A DNA stretch of 64,000 nucleotides from Aquibacillus rhizosphaerae. GTDB taxonomy: Bacteria > Bacillota > Bacilli > Bacillales > Amphibacillaceae. The translations under genes and the position numbers were made by a program. Position 1 is the first letter of the stretch, and every line of letters starts with the position of its first letter. The notes under the pieces are model-generated. The model did no database searches and was not told where the DNA came from. It was given only the letters and a program-made list of their open reading frames with translations. This document shows positions 1-8,855 of this stretch, piece by piece. The stretch is from assembly GCF_030282825.1 (NCBI RefSeq), contig NZ_JASTZU010000063.1, positions 248,001 through 312,000 of the forward strand. Direction: 5' to 3'.

Positions 1-918
1 ATCTATTGTTTTTCGATCAATTGATTCAACTGGTGTAGCTTCTAATTTTAAAATATTAAACAAATCATAAATATGCTCACTTCTTGCAAGGTCAATTTCT
101 AAAGTAGTTACATAGGAGTCGCTTGTGTATATATGATGTGAGAATTTCTGAGTTAATAATTCTTTTTGCTTAGTACTGATTGCATTACCCAGCGTGATGG
201 TGTATGACCTAATTTCAAAAAGCTTCAATAAGTTTTCAATTTTATCATCGGTAACTATTGTACCTTGGTTAATAATGACCGTTCGCTCACAGATATCTTG
301 AATGACATCCATGTCATGAGAACTAATAATAATCGTTCGATTGTAATCTTGTACAATGGATTTAAGTATTTCACGGACCTCGTAACCTGTTTCTACATCG
401 AGTCCAAGTGTAGGTTCATCTAATAAAATAACGTCACTTTCTGCTAACATCGATATAGCAATTGCTAACTTTTGTTGCATCCCTCGTGAAAGTCGGTTAA
501 CAAGTTCATTTTCTTTATCTTTCAATTTAAACTTTTCTAATAGATCATTGATTAAACTGGCTGCCTTTTTACGTGAAACACCACGGTTCCCTGCAAAGTA
601 CTCAAGATTCTCTTTGACAGTTAAGCGCCAATATAGATTGCGGTTCCCTTCTAAAACAGCACTTATATGATGTAACGCCTTTAAACGGTGATCTGTTATA
701 TTCATTCCATTGATTATAATTGATCCTTCATCTGGAGTAAGTAGGCCACAAATCATTTTAATTGTTGTTGTTTTCCCTGCCCCATTTGGACCAAGTAATC
801 CCAAAATTTCACCACGCTTAACCGTGAAGGAAATATTGTTTACAGCGTGAATAATATCTTTTGTTTTCCTTTTCTTATATCTTTTTTTAATATTATTCAC
901 TTCTATTACAGCATCCAT
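1..918 (-). CDS. ABC-2 type transporter ATP-binding subunit, C-terminus outside window
   Basis: Reads from ATG at 918 down to the window edge without a stop (306 codons seen). Walker A GPNGAGKT lies at about residues 43-50, a degenerate signature LSRGMQQK near 150, Walker B with DEPTLGLD near 172, and the switch histidine in ISSHD near 205. A family-typical C-terminal extension follows. These are the features of ABC-2 exporter ATPases (CcmA/DrrA type), which energise a separate membrane permease. The permease is presumably the next gene leftward, outside the window. The signature has R in place of the usual first G (LSRGM for LSGGQ), a variation seen in this subfamily. Substrate unknown. Confidence 0.9.
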   Translation of the reverse strand, partial: MDAVIEVNNIKKRYKKRKTKDIIHAVNNISFTVKRGEILGLLGPNGAGKTTTIKMICGLLTPDEGSIIINGMNITDHRLKALHHISAVLEGNRNLYWRLTVKENLEYFAGNRGVSRKKAASLINDLLEKFKLKDKENELVNRLSRGMQQKLAIAISMLAESDVILLDEPTLGLDVETGYEVREILKSIVQDYNRTIIISSHDMDVIQDICERTVIINQGTIVTDDKIENLLKLFEIRSYTITLGNAISTKQKELLTQKFSHHIYTSDSYVTTLEIDLARSEHIYDLFNILKLEATPVESIDRKTID

Positions 919-1169
919 CAAAACATCCTCTCCATTTTTATTTAATCTAATTTTATCTCTTATTTCTTAGTGTCACTACACCCTCAAGTATTAAAAAAAC
1001 TCAGCCCTCAGACTGAGATTCAAAATAGTATAATTGAAAATGTTCACATTAAATCATTTCTATGTGATTATTATTTTGTTGACAAAGGTTGTTCGTGGCA
1101 TTTTGTCGAATAGTTTAGACAGTCAAATCAAATTTTTTCAAGATAGTAATGTATAAAGGAGAAATTTTA

Positions 1170-2264
1170 TTGAATAAAATAAAACAATTAACCTTTTTGG
1201 ATCATGGAAGAATTATCGCTATTTCTGATATTCATGGTGAGTTAGAATTGCTTAAACAATTGTTAGATAAAGTTCATTTTAGTACCGATGACTATTTGAT
1301 TATAAATGGAGATCTCTGTGAAAAAGGAGATAATAGTAGAGCTGTTGTTCATTACATGATGGAGTTAATGGCTACTAATCCAAGAGTTCATGTAATAGAA
1401 GGTAATTGTGATAGTTTGATAGATGAACTGTTAATGGAGAATCCAAAATTAATTGATTATATGTGTGCAAGAAAAAAATCTATATTTAGTGAATGGCTAT
1501 CTCAATTGGGATATGAAGTTAACAAAAAAACGAAAATACAAGATGTAAAAAAGTTACTAATTGGCCATTTCCCTGAACAAGTAAAGTGGTTAAGTGAATT
1601 ACCAACTGCACTCTATTCGGATGAATATATATTTGTTCATGCAGGTTTAGATGACATTAAGAATTGGAAAGAAACAGAACGTGAAACAGCACTGACGATG
1701 CAATCTTTTTTAAATAAATCACACCGCACTGGCAAGTACGTGATTGTAGGTCATTGGCCGGTTGTGAATTACGAAGCTTTCTTACCATCACACAATCCAA
1801 TCATCGATGAAAAGAAAAAAATTATTGCGATTGACGGAGGGAACATTATAAAGCCAGAGGGACAATTAAATGCGCTTCTTATTAAAAGGGGGCGAAACGG
1901 TGATATGTACTCACATACATATGTCGACTTTTTACCAACTTGTAAAGTGATAGAGGATTTTACTGCATATCCTAAAATGGTTGGTTCTGTTGGATACCCT
2001 TTATTTGAAATTGTTCCCATCGAAAAGGGAAAACACTTTACTTTGTGTCAACAACAAGAAACTAACCAACAGCTTTATGTGAAAAATGAATATATAGTAC
2101 AAAATAAAGATGGTAGCTATCGAACAAAAACGGATGTATCCTGTACGCAAATGAGTGTCAGTCGCGGCGATAATGTAGCGGTCATTGATGATAGCTGCAC
2201 GGGATATACTCTCATTAAAAAGCAAGGTGAAGTTGCCTGGATAAAAAAAGAAGCTATTCATTAA
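1170..2264 (+). CDS. calcineurin-like metallophosphoesterase
   Basis: A cytosolic metallophosphoesterase of the PPP/ApaH-like superfamily. The N-terminal metal motif ISDIHGE (DxH), then INGDLCEKG (GD motif), GNCDS in the place of the usual GNHE, VHAGLDD and VGHWPV follow in the expected order. The last 80 residues form a beta-rich extension of unknown role. An ATG at 1149 is in frame, but AAAGGAG at 1155-1161 lies inside that longer reading and sits 8 nt before TTG at 1170. TTG is therefore the likelier start (364 residues). The GNH-to-GNC change removes one common metal ligand, so the substrate (phosphoprotein or dinucleotide polyphosphate) cannot be assigned. Confidence 0.8.
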   Translation: MNKIKQLTFLDHGRIIAISDIHGELELLKQLLDKVHFSTDDYLIINGDLCEKGDNSRAVVHYMMELMATNPRVHVIEGNCDSLIDELLMENPKLIDYMCARKKSIFSEWLSQLGYEVNKKTKIQDVKKLLIGHFPEQVKWLSELPTALYSDEYIFVHAGLDDIKNWKETERETALTMQSFLNKSHRTGKYVIVGHWPVVNYEAFLPSHNPIIDEKKKIIAIDGGNIIKPEGQLNALLIKRGRNGDMYSHTYVDFLPTCKVIEDFTAYPKMVGSVGYPLFEIVPIEKGKHFTLCQQQETNQQLYVKNEYIVQNKDGSYRTKTDVSCTQMSVSRGDNVAVIDDSCTGYTLIKKQGEVAWIKKEAIH

Positions 2265-2318
2265 TGACAGTACTCTTAAACGCTAGATTGATGATAAATA
2301 GTTTACTGGGGGGATTAT

Positions 2319-3488
2319 GTGTACCTGAATACGTTTTGGTTATGGCTTTGTCTATTAATAGGGATATGGAGCTTTGGTTTAATGACACACTCTGATCAAA
2401 CAACTAATATTTCTGCCATCCAATGGGTTGGAAGTGCGTCGTTTTTTGCTATTTATTTTCTCATTCCTTTATTTCAAAAGCAGATGATTATCCAAGCTTT
2501 ATTATGGTTAGGTGCATGTTTTTGTGTGTCAACAGTCTTTTGGCCGTACTATGAAGGTATTCCTAATTACTATGTGCTGTTGCTTTTTTCTTACATAGCT
2601 GGTGAAGCTGTTTTTAGGCTAAATAAAAAGTATTCAGTTCCTATTGGAGTCTTGATTGCTGTAAGTCTGTTAGTAACATCCTTAGTTAGGAATAGTTTTC
2701 CATTAAGTTTTATCGTTTTATACATAATTATAGCAAGTATCGCACTATGGATATTTCATCGATACAACATACAGTTAACTGAATCTGAAGCAAGATATGA
2801 AGCACTACTCCATGAGTATCGATTGTTAAAAAGGAAAAACATCTCCGATGAAAAACTTGCAAGACAACAAGAGAGAACTGAAATTGCTAGGGAGATACAT
2901 GATAGTGTTGGACACAAACTATCGAATCTGTTAATGCAACTGGAAGTAGCAAGAATGGAAGTGGATAAAATGACAGTTGGACGTTTAGAGTTGTTAAAGG
3001 ATTTGGCGAAAGAAAGTTTGGAAGAAACGCGTCACGCAGTGAAGACGTTGAAAAATGAGGAAATTGGAGGGATTACCGCAATTATTAGTCTGATAAGAAA
3101 GCTTGAAGCTGAAAGTTTTATTCGAATTCAGTTTTCAGTGAAAAATCATGCTTTCTCTGCGCCACTTACTTCCGAGCAAATGGTTGCAGTTTATCGTGCG
3201 GTTCAAGAAGCGCTAACAAACGTCATGCGTCATGGCCCTTTTCGAGAAGCAACGGTTTTATTCGAAGCACCTGGGGAAAGTGTGTTCCGATTTGAAATAT
3301 CAAATCCCATTGCATCAGAGTTTAGGGTTAAAGAAGGCTTTGGGTTGATTTCGATGAGAGAACGAGTGGAACAAACTGGTGGTAGTTTACAAGTGTTAGT
3401 TTATCAGCGGTGTTTTATTATCCGTGGTACATTTCCTTTTTTAAAAGGAGAGAAGGGTGAGGCCTATGATTCGAATACTGTTAGCTGA
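2319..3488 (+). CDS. sensor histidine kinase, LnrJ/DesK (HisKA_3) type
   Basis: Six hydrophobic segments fill residues 1 to about 145. A coiled linker follows, then the HisKA_3 phosphoacceptor motif EIHDSVGHKLSN (His near 193). The HATPase_c domain has an N box at EALTNVMRHG (near 300) and a G box at GFGLISMRER (near 340). It would autophosphorylate and pass phosphate to the response regulator that overlaps its 3' end. GTG at 2319 is used: the ATG two bases earlier runs into a stop, and a TGGGGGGA ribosome site precedes it. The order kinase, regulator, ATPase, permease, permease matches B. subtilis lnrJKLMN (yfiJKLMN), which senses and exports linearmycin-type polyenes; the similar yvfTU/yvfRS set is an alternative. 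Confidence 0.88.
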   Translation: MYLNTFWLWLCLLIGIWSFGLMTHSDQTTNISAIQWVGSASFFAIYFLIPLFQKQMIIQALLWLGACFCVSTVFWPYYEGIPNYYVLLLFSYIAGEAVFRLNKKYSVPIGVLIAVSLLVTSLVRNSFPLSFIVLYIIIASIALWIFHRYNIQLTESEARYEALLHEYRLLKRKNISDEKLARQQERTEIAREIHDSVGHKLSNLLMQLEVARMEVDKMTVGRLELLKDLAKESLEETRHAVKTLKNEEIGGITAIISLIRKLEAESFIRIQFSVKNHAFSAPLTSEQMVAVYRAVQEALTNVMRHGPFREATVLFEAPGESVFRFEISNPIASEFRVKEGFGLISMRERVEQTGGSLQVLVYQRCFIIRGTFPFLKGEKGEAYDSNTVS

Positions 3489-4101
3489 AGACCAAGCATT
3501 AGTGGCACAAGGACTTAAGTTGATGATGGAAACAGATAGTACATTGAAAGTTACAGGTGAAGCCAAAAATGGAAGAATAGCAATTTCCTTATGTGAACAA
3601 CAATCCTTTGATGTGGCAGTTTTAGATATTCGAATGCCAGAAGTGGATGGACTAGAGGCAGCACGTATTATTCGTTATCGTTGGCCCAATATGAAAGTCT
3701 TAATATTAACTACCTTTAACGATGACGAGTATGCACTAGAGGCTCTGAGACTTGGAGCTCATGGCTATATGTTAAAAGATGCGAATGCAGAGGCATTAAT
3801 TCAGTCAATAAAAGGTTGTTTAGCAGGTGGTCTTCAACTTCAAGGAGAAGTAGCAGCAAAAGTGCTACCACGGCTTTTAAATAATACGAAAGTAAGACCA
3901 AATCTTAAGCATCCATTGACACCTAGAGAATTAGACATTTTAAAACGGATTGGGGAAGGAAGAAGCAATAAAGAAATAGCAGAGGAGCTCGCTTTATCAG
4001 TGGGAACTGTTAAAAATCATATTAGTCAGTTATTGGATAAGCTGAATTTACGTGATCGAACACAGTTAGCCATCTTTGCAATTCATAATCACTTTGTTTA
4101 A
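3466..4101 (+). CDS. NarL/LuxR-family response regulator, LnrK-like
   Basis: Partner regulator of the preceding kinase. The receiver domain begins MIRILLAEDQ, carries the acidic pocket near residues 8-9, the phosphoacceptor Asp in VLDIRMP near 55 and the conserved Lys in LKDA near 105. A C-terminal LuxR helix-turn-helix begins LTPRELDIL and includes SNKEIAEEL and SVGTVKNH. It overlaps the kinase gene by 23 bp. A GTG at 3457 adds three residues and also has an SD sequence (AAAAGGAG); ATG 3466 was chosen because it gives the usual MIRILL start and has AAGGGTGA at 5 nt spacing. It probably activates the exporter genes downstream. Confidence 0.9.
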   Translation: MIRILLAEDQALVAQGLKLMMETDSTLKVTGEAKNGRIAISLCEQQSFDVAVLDIRMPEVDGLEAARIIRYRWPNMKVLILTTFNDDEYALEALRLGAHGYMLKDANAEALIQSIKGCLAGGLQLQGEVAAKVLPRLLNNTKVRPNLKHPLTPRELDILKRIGEGRSNKEIAEELALSVGTVKNHISQLLDKLNLRDRTQLAIFAIHNHFV

Positions 4102-4195
4102 AAAATAGCGCTGGATTTAGCACTCTTCATGGAAATAATTCAAGAAAGTTACGTCGCACTTTCTATCATCTGCGAAATTTAAATGAAAAATTTGA

Positions 4196-4221
4196 AAAAC
4201 CATGACTCAAGTCATGGTTTT
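4196..4221. terminator. 12-bp hairpin between regulator and exporter genes
   Basis: A perfect inverted repeat, AAAACCATGACT / AGTCATGGTTTT, with a 2-nt loop. Only four T follow the GC part, so termination may be partial. It separates the two-component genes from the exporter genes. Confidence 0.55.
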
Positions 4222-4241
4222 AATTAAATATTGTGACTGGG

Positions 4242-4270
4242 GACAGTATTCGTGCTGTCTTCTTTTTCTT
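4242..4270 (+). terminator. weak hairpin plus T-rich tract before exporter ATPase
   Basis: GGACAG / CTGTCT hairpin followed by TTCTTTTTCTT, about 40 nt ahead of the GTG of the ATPase gene. With the hairpin just upstream it makes a tandem leader structure that could attenuate exporter expression. Confidence 0.35.
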
Positions 4271-4311
4271 ATACTTTAATAAAGTTGAACGGAAAGAAGG
4301 AGGAACAAATT

Positions 4312-5244
4312 GTGCTGGAAACAACTAATTTGAAAAAAACTTTTAAAAAAGATATAGCAGTTAATGATGTTAATTTGTATTTAGATAAAGGCGAATCAGT
4401 CGGATTATTAGGGCCAAACGGAGCTGGGAAGTCCACAACTATTTCTATGATATCTTCCCTAATAAAACCAACTGCTGGAGATGTAACTTGGCAAGGGAAA
4501 AGCATCGTCAAGGACCCGAGTGTGATACGTCTACAACTTGGGGTTGTACCACAAGAAATTGCTTTGTATAAGGAATTAACTGCAAATGAAAATTTGAAAT
4601 TTTTTGGGAGAATATACGGCCTGAAGGGGAACTTGTTAAATGAAAGAATTGCACATGTGTTAGATATCGTTGGATTAACAGAGCGCAAAGATGAATTGGT
4701 GAAAAATTATTCTGGTGGGATGCAGCGCCGGATAAATATAGCTGTTGCCTTATTACATGAACCTGAAATTATTATTATGGATGAACCAACAGTTGGTATT
4801 GATCCACAATCTCGTAATTACATTTTGGAAATGGTTCAAAAGCTTAACCGTGAGAATGGGATGACTGTGTTATACACGAGCCACTATATGGAAGAAGTAG
4901 AGAGACTTTGTGATCGAATTTATATTATGGATCATGGCAAGGTGATTGCATCAGGGACTAAACAGGAGCTCACAGGTATATTGTCGAATGAGGAAACGAT
5001 TGTGTTGGAATTAGACCGTCAGTATCCTCAACTTTTATTACAATTAGCAAATATAGAAAATGTACTCCGTATAATAGAAACAGAAAAAGGTGTAAAATTA
5101 ATAGCGCCCAAAAAAAGCAGATTACTAGGTAAAGTATTTCAAATGGCAGAACAACATCATGCACAGATTGTCAGTGTAAATGTTCAAGTACCGACACTAG
5201 AGGATGTTTTCCTGCATCTGACTGGTCGAAAGTTAAGGGATTAG
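4312..5244 (+). CDS. ABC transporter ATP-binding protein, LnrL-like
   Basis: ATPase subunit of an ABC-2 exporter. It has Walker A GPNGAGKST near residue 39, Q-loop VPQE, signature YSGGMQRR, Walker B IIIMDEPTVGIDP and the switch His in TSHY. The C-terminal 90 residues form the accessory domain usual in drug-exporter ATPases. The reading frame is open back to 4252, but AAGGAGG at 4297-4303 sits 8 nt before GTG 4312, giving 310 residues, the size expected of this family. It is followed 14 bp later by the first permease. Function as an antimicrobial/polyene exporter is inferred from gene order. Confidence 0.9.
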   Translation: MLETTNLKKTFKKDIAVNDVNLYLDKGESVGLLGPNGAGKSTTISMISSLIKPTAGDVTWQGKSIVKDPSVIRLQLGVVPQEIALYKELTANENLKFFGRIYGLKGNLLNERIAHVLDIVGLTERKDELVKNYSGGMQRRINIAVALLHEPEIIIMDEPTVGIDPQSRNYILEMVQKLNRENGMTVLYTSHYMEEVERLCDRIYIMDHGKVIASGTKQELTGILSNEETIVLELDRQYPQLLLQLANIENVLRIIETEKGVKLIAPKKSRLLGKVFQMAEQHHAQIVSVNVQVPTLEDVFLHLTGRKLRD

Positions 5245-5258
5245 GAGGTGACTTAGAA

Positions 5259-6542
5259 GTGCTATCATTTTTGAAAAAGGATGTACTTGTTTTAGTGCGT
5301 GACCGAACAGAGTTGCTTATCTTATTACTTATGCCAATTATATTAACAGTCATATTAGGGTTTGCTTTAAAAGGAATGTTTGGTGGAGAACAATCTGGAC
5401 TAGATATTGAGGTTGCTATCGTTAATCAGGATAATACTGAAATAGGATTGGAAGACTTTTCGCGGAAAGTAAGTAATCTTTCGCTACCAGAAGATGCAAA
5501 AAATCAACTGATAGAAACAGCAGAAATAGCTGCCCCTTTTAAAGTATTAGAAGAATTCTTTGAAAGTAAAGAGATAAGTGAGGCAATCAAGGTCCATGAT
5601 ATGAAAGCTGCAGAAGCAACAGAAGCTTTAGAAGCAGAGGAAGTTGATGCAGTTTTGACAGTGCCATCAGGGTTTACTTACCAAGCATTAATGAAAATGC
5701 TACTTGATCAAGGCGAGGGGAGCGAACTGTTGGTAGAGGAAGGATCTCACGCCTTGCTATCTGCTAGTATTTTCCATGATATTGTGACTAGTTATGTTGA
5801 TACGATGAATATTGAAACCGCTATTGCTGAAGCAACAGAAAACCTTAACCTATCAACAGAACGTGCATCCAAAGTCAATCAAACCGAATTAGGAGGAAAG
5901 CTGACTGCTACGGACGAAGAAGCCATTTCCTCGATGGAATATTACGCGATTGGAATGGCTGTAATGTTTGCATTGTATGTTGCGTCTACAATTGCAGGTA
6001 AAGCCTATGTAGAAACATATCAGCACGTATTTGATCGTATTTTACTATCTGGTAAACACCCAATACTGTATTTGTCAGGTAAGGCCATTTCTACATCAAC
6101 CTTAGTTTTTCTGCAAGTGGTCATATTATTTGCTATGGCTCGTTTTATTTTACAAGCTTTTTCGGAGAAGCCACTATCATTTTGGATTGGTATGCTAGTT
6201 ATTACATTATTATTTGCTATTTGTATTGGTGGGTTTGGTGCATTGTTAACAGCGATTACACTACGTTTTAAAAGTAATGCATTGCCTGCAATTTTTTCAG
6301 GGGGGATTGTCTCGATATTTGCTTTGTTGGGTGGTAGCTTTGTACCAACTGCAAATTTACCAGAGGTCTTCGGCATTTTGGGGAATTGGACACCAAACGG
6401 AATCATGTTAAGTGCTTTGCAACAATGGTCGCAAGGGCTTAGCGTTGCGTTTATTACACCACTCGTCGTAAGGCTACTAATTATTGCTGTTATTACATTT
6501 GGTATGAGTCTGCTAGTTTTTTCTAAAAGGAGGGCGACATAG
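5259..6542 (+). CDS. ABC-2 type permease, LnrM-like
   Basis: Membrane subunit of the exporter. One N-terminal transmembrane helix (near residues 16-36) is followed by a large extracytoplasmic domain of about 190 residues rich in Ala and Glu. Five further helices lie between about 225 and 420, the ABC-2 permease (YhgE/NodJ-like) plan. GTG start at 5259 with AGGAGGTGA 8 nt upstream. Its stop is directly abutted by the ATG of the second permease, so the two are translated together and probably form a heterodimer. Confidence 0.88.
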   Translation: MLSFLKKDVLVLVRDRTELLILLLMPIILTVILGFALKGMFGGEQSGLDIEVAIVNQDNTEIGLEDFSRKVSNLSLPEDAKNQLIETAEIAAPFKVLEEFFESKEISEAIKVHDMKAAEATEALEAEEVDAVLTVPSGFTYQALMKMLLDQGEGSELLVEEGSHALLSASIFHDIVTSYVDTMNIETAIAEATENLNLSTERASKVNQTELGGKLTATDEEAISSMEYYAIGMAVMFALYVASTIAGKAYVETYQHVFDRILLSGKHPILYLSGKAISTSTLVFLQVVILFAMARFILQAFSEKPLSFWIGMLVITLLFAICIGGFGALLTAITLRFKSNALPAIFSGGIVSIFALLGGSFVPTANLPEVFGILGNWTPNGIMLSALQQWSQGLSVAFITPLVVRLLIIAVITFGMSLLVFSKRRAT

Positions 6543-7643
6543 ATGAAGTCCATATTATTACTTCAATTACAAAGGCTGCGACGTGAACCAGGATTAGTCA
6601 TTTGGATGTTTGTGATGACGATTGGCTTTGTATTATTATTAGGTGGTTTTGGTATGGGAAAAACAACTGTGCCCGTTTATTTTGGTGAAACACTTAGCGG
6701 CTCTGAACAAGAAAACTTGATAAATCGATTAAATGAATCGGACACATATGCTTTTGAAATAACCGATGAGGATACTGCAATAAAAAAAGTTGCACTAGGA
6801 GAAATTCCGCATGCGATAAAAGCAATGAAGTCTGATTATCAAATAGTCATTGCTGCAGATAACCCAGATCAATTATTACTTGATCAATACGTCAAACAAA
6901 TTTATGCCCATGAATTACGTCTTCAAGCAGTTGAAGCTAGCGCAGATAGTTCAAATGTTCGAGCAGAAATAGAGAGGAATCTGGATGAATCTCCAATAAC
7001 ATTAACAAATATAACAGCTGAAGAAGCAAATAGAACAAGTGGATATGATCAAAAAAATCATTACTTGTTTGGGATGACATTGTTCTTCTCTATTTACACG
7101 ATTATTTTCAGTTTAGGAAAAGTAGCCGAGGAAAAACGAACAGGTACATGGAATCGAGTAATCTTGTCCCCTGTTCGAAAATGGCAAGTCTACATCGGTC
7201 ACCTATGCTATGCTTTTATGATTGGGTTTGTACAAATATTAGCCGTTTTCTTATGCTTTAAATATGTCTTTGATTTTTATATAGGCGATGACTTTGGAGC
7301 AATCATATTGACTACAGCTTGTTATACATTTGCCATTGTTGCTCTGGGGATGCTAATGCTAGGACTTGTGAAAAGTATGGAACAACTGAATGCATTGGTT
7401 CCGATTGTGTCAGTAAGTATGGCGATGATTGGTGGGGCTTATTGGCCAATCGAGGCAGTTACAAATTCTGTTATTTTAGCAATTTCTAAACTTTTGCCAA
7501 TTACGTATGCAATGGATGCTTTAAAAGAAGTTGTCATGTATAACCAAGGAATTGTTGCTATAGCTGAATCCCTATCGATCTTATTAGTAATCGGTGTATT
7601 GTGTATGGGGGTTGGCATTAATTTAATGGAAAGAAAAGCTTGA
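6543..7643 (+). CDS. ABC-2 type permease, LnrN-like
   Basis: Second membrane half of the exporter, 366 residues with the same plan as its neighbour: one N-terminal helix, an extracytoplasmic domain (about 40-175), then five helices. Starts one base after the previous stop; the SD AAAAGGAGGG lies in the end of the upstream gene. Last gene of the unit, followed by a terminator-like hairpin. Confidence 0.88.
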   Translation: MKSILLLQLQRLRREPGLVIWMFVMTIGFVLLLGGFGMGKTTVPVYFGETLSGSEQENLINRLNESDTYAFEITDEDTAIKKVALGEIPHAIKAMKSDYQIVIAADNPDQLLLDQYVKQIYAHELRLQAVEASADSSNVRAEIERNLDESPITLTNITAEEANRTSGYDQKNHYLFGMTLFFSIYTIIFSLGKVAEEKRTGTWNRVILSPVRKWQVYIGHLCYAFMIGFVQILAVFLCFKYVFDFYIGDDFGAIILTTACYTFAIVALGMLMLGLVKSMEQLNALVPIVSVSMAMIGGAYWPIEAVTNSVILAISKLLPITYAMDALKEVVMYNQGIVAIAESLSILLVIGVLCMGVGINLMERKA

Positions 7644-7651
7644 AAAATTGT

Positions 7652-7703
7652 AAAGGATAGTGAATTAGGGGGTGTTATTCCCTTGGTTCTTCTATCCTTT
7701 TTA
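7652..7703 (+). terminator. terminator after exporter operon
   Basis: AAAGGATAG pairs with CTATCCTTT, with an inner AGGG/CCCT pair, followed by a short T run. Eight bases after the LnrN-like stop. Confidence 0.6.
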
Positions 7704-7750
7704 AGTTGCTTTATAGATTAAGAGGGGAAGAAAATATCATCATTTTCTAA

Positions 7751-8215
7751 TTAACTTTTGGATTTAATCGATATCTCCTCAATAAATGCTTCAGCAAACG
7801 ATTGACATCGTTGAACATCCTCTTGTTCTGGAGTTAATTCGACTTTTAAATGGTATAGAACAACTGCAGCTCCACGTTCTTTGAAACGATTAGAAAATGT
7901 TTCGATAGCCCCACCATAATTGGGGTACATGGAATCACAGGAACCGAATAATGCAACGACCTTTCCTGATAAATCTATTTCCTCAAGGTCATCATAAAAT
8001 TCTTCGGCTTCATAGGGAATATCGCCATCTCCCCATGTATATGTACCAAAGAGTATTGCCTCATAGTCAATTAAGTCTGTTGCAGAAAAATCATCCAAAT
8101 CTATTTGAAATTTATCTACTTTTATTCCATGAGAATTTATGCTTTTTTCGATTATCCCAGCCATTTCTTCCGTGTTTCCGGACATGCTAGTGTAAAGTAA
8201 AATTACTTTTGGCAT
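7751..8215 (-). CDS. flavodoxin
   Basis: Small FMN electron-transfer protein (154 residues). The N-terminal beta strand and phosphate loop read ILLYTSMSGNTEEMA. Aromatic loops TYTWGDGD and GSCDSMYPNYGG are in the positions expected to sandwich the flavin. It substitutes for ferredoxin under iron limitation in this family, which agrees with a Fur-type box in its promoter. SD AAGGGAGTG is well placed before the ATG. B. subtilis YkuN/YkuP are the nearest known equivalents by description. Confidence 0.9.
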   Translation of the reverse strand: MPKVILLYTSMSGNTEEMAGIIEKSINSHGIKVDKFQIDLDDFSATDLIDYEAILFGTYTWGDGDIPYEAEEFYDDLEEIDLSGKVVALFGSCDSMYPNYGGAIETFSNRFKERGAAVVLYHLKVELTPEQEDVQRCQSFAEAFIEEISIKSKS

Positions 8216-8235
8216 ATAATCACTCCCTTACTATT

Positions 8236-8265
8236 AGTTTAATTGAAAATGATTATCATTGTCAA
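8236..8265 (-). promoter_or_regulatory. flavodoxin promoter with Fur box
   Basis: On the minus strand a TTGACA -35 (8260-8265) and TAAACT -10 (8236-8241) are 18 bp apart. The spacer is filled by TGAAAATGATTATCATTGTCA (plus strand 8244-8264; first twenty bases TGAAAATGATTATCATTGTC), close to the Bacillus Fur box. Iron-replete repression is predicted. Confidence 0.8.
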
Positions 8266-8330
8266 TTAAGTTTATGTAAAAGATTATGCTAAGAAGAATG
8301 TAGTTTATGACAGAAAAAATATAGAGTTTG

Positions 8331-8500
8331 CACTAACTACCTAGCATTTTTTCTAAGATGAGTACTCGCTCCAACGCTACGAAAAAACACTCGCTTTCCG
8401 TGGGGAACGCTTCGGTCTCCTCGCGAGCAAATACCGCTCCCTGCGGGACCTTCAGACTGTTCCTTTCCCACTGGAGTCTCGCATTTTTTCTCCGCTAAGT
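8331..8500. repeat. Bacillaceae intergenic repeat, type 1
   Basis: Non-coding GC-rich block including CGCTTTCCGTGGGGAACGCT and CCCACTGGAGTCTCGC, phrases typical of dispersed repeats in Bacillaceae genomes. A shorter degenerate copy lies at 30640-30680. Confidence 0.6.
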
Positions 8501-8608
8501 ATAGCTCTTTTATTGAAGAGAGAAAATCCGTTCAAGCAAGTTAGTATGAGCAGAATGATTTTTTTCTACCATCTCATAACTAAAACAACAGCTATTCATC
8601 TTGTGATT

Positions 8609-8739
8609 GTTGATTTGGAGCGTAGGGCAGTCGACTCCTGCGGGAACAGCACGAGCTGAAGATCCACTCAGAAGCGGTCTTCTTCTGAGTTAGCTGAAGC
8701 CGTGTCCGCGGAAAGCGACTGCCCGGAGCGGAAATCAAC
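8609..8739. repeat. MITE-like Bacillaceae repeat with terminal inverted ends
   Basis: 131 bp whose ends are imperfect inverted repeats (GTTGATTTGGAGCG...GGGCAGTCG and CGACTGCCCGGAGCG...AAATCAAC). Degenerate end copies occur at 22702-22735 and 27206-27252. Any reading frame through it is incidental. With the block at 8331-8500 it fills the 640-bp gap between flavodoxin and peroxiredoxin. Confidence 0.7.
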
Positions 8740-8802
8740 ATAGCAGTTAGTGCAAACTTTACATCAAGTAAGTTGTAAAGCAATAATATTCTTGGTAATA
8801 GC

Positions 8803-8836
8803 AAAAAAATATACTTAGGATTTACCTAAGTATATT
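8803..8836 (-). terminator. terminator of peroxiredoxin-like gene
   Basis: Stem AATATACTTAGG / CCTAAGTATATT with a 5-nt loop, followed on the minus strand by seven T. Twenty bases past the stop. Confidence 0.85.
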
Positions 8837-8855
8837 AATAGTTAAGAAATATAAT

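Noticed and set aside
8592-8804. 70-codon minus-strand frame
   Set aside because: Lies wholly in the MITE-like repeat and has no ribosome site.
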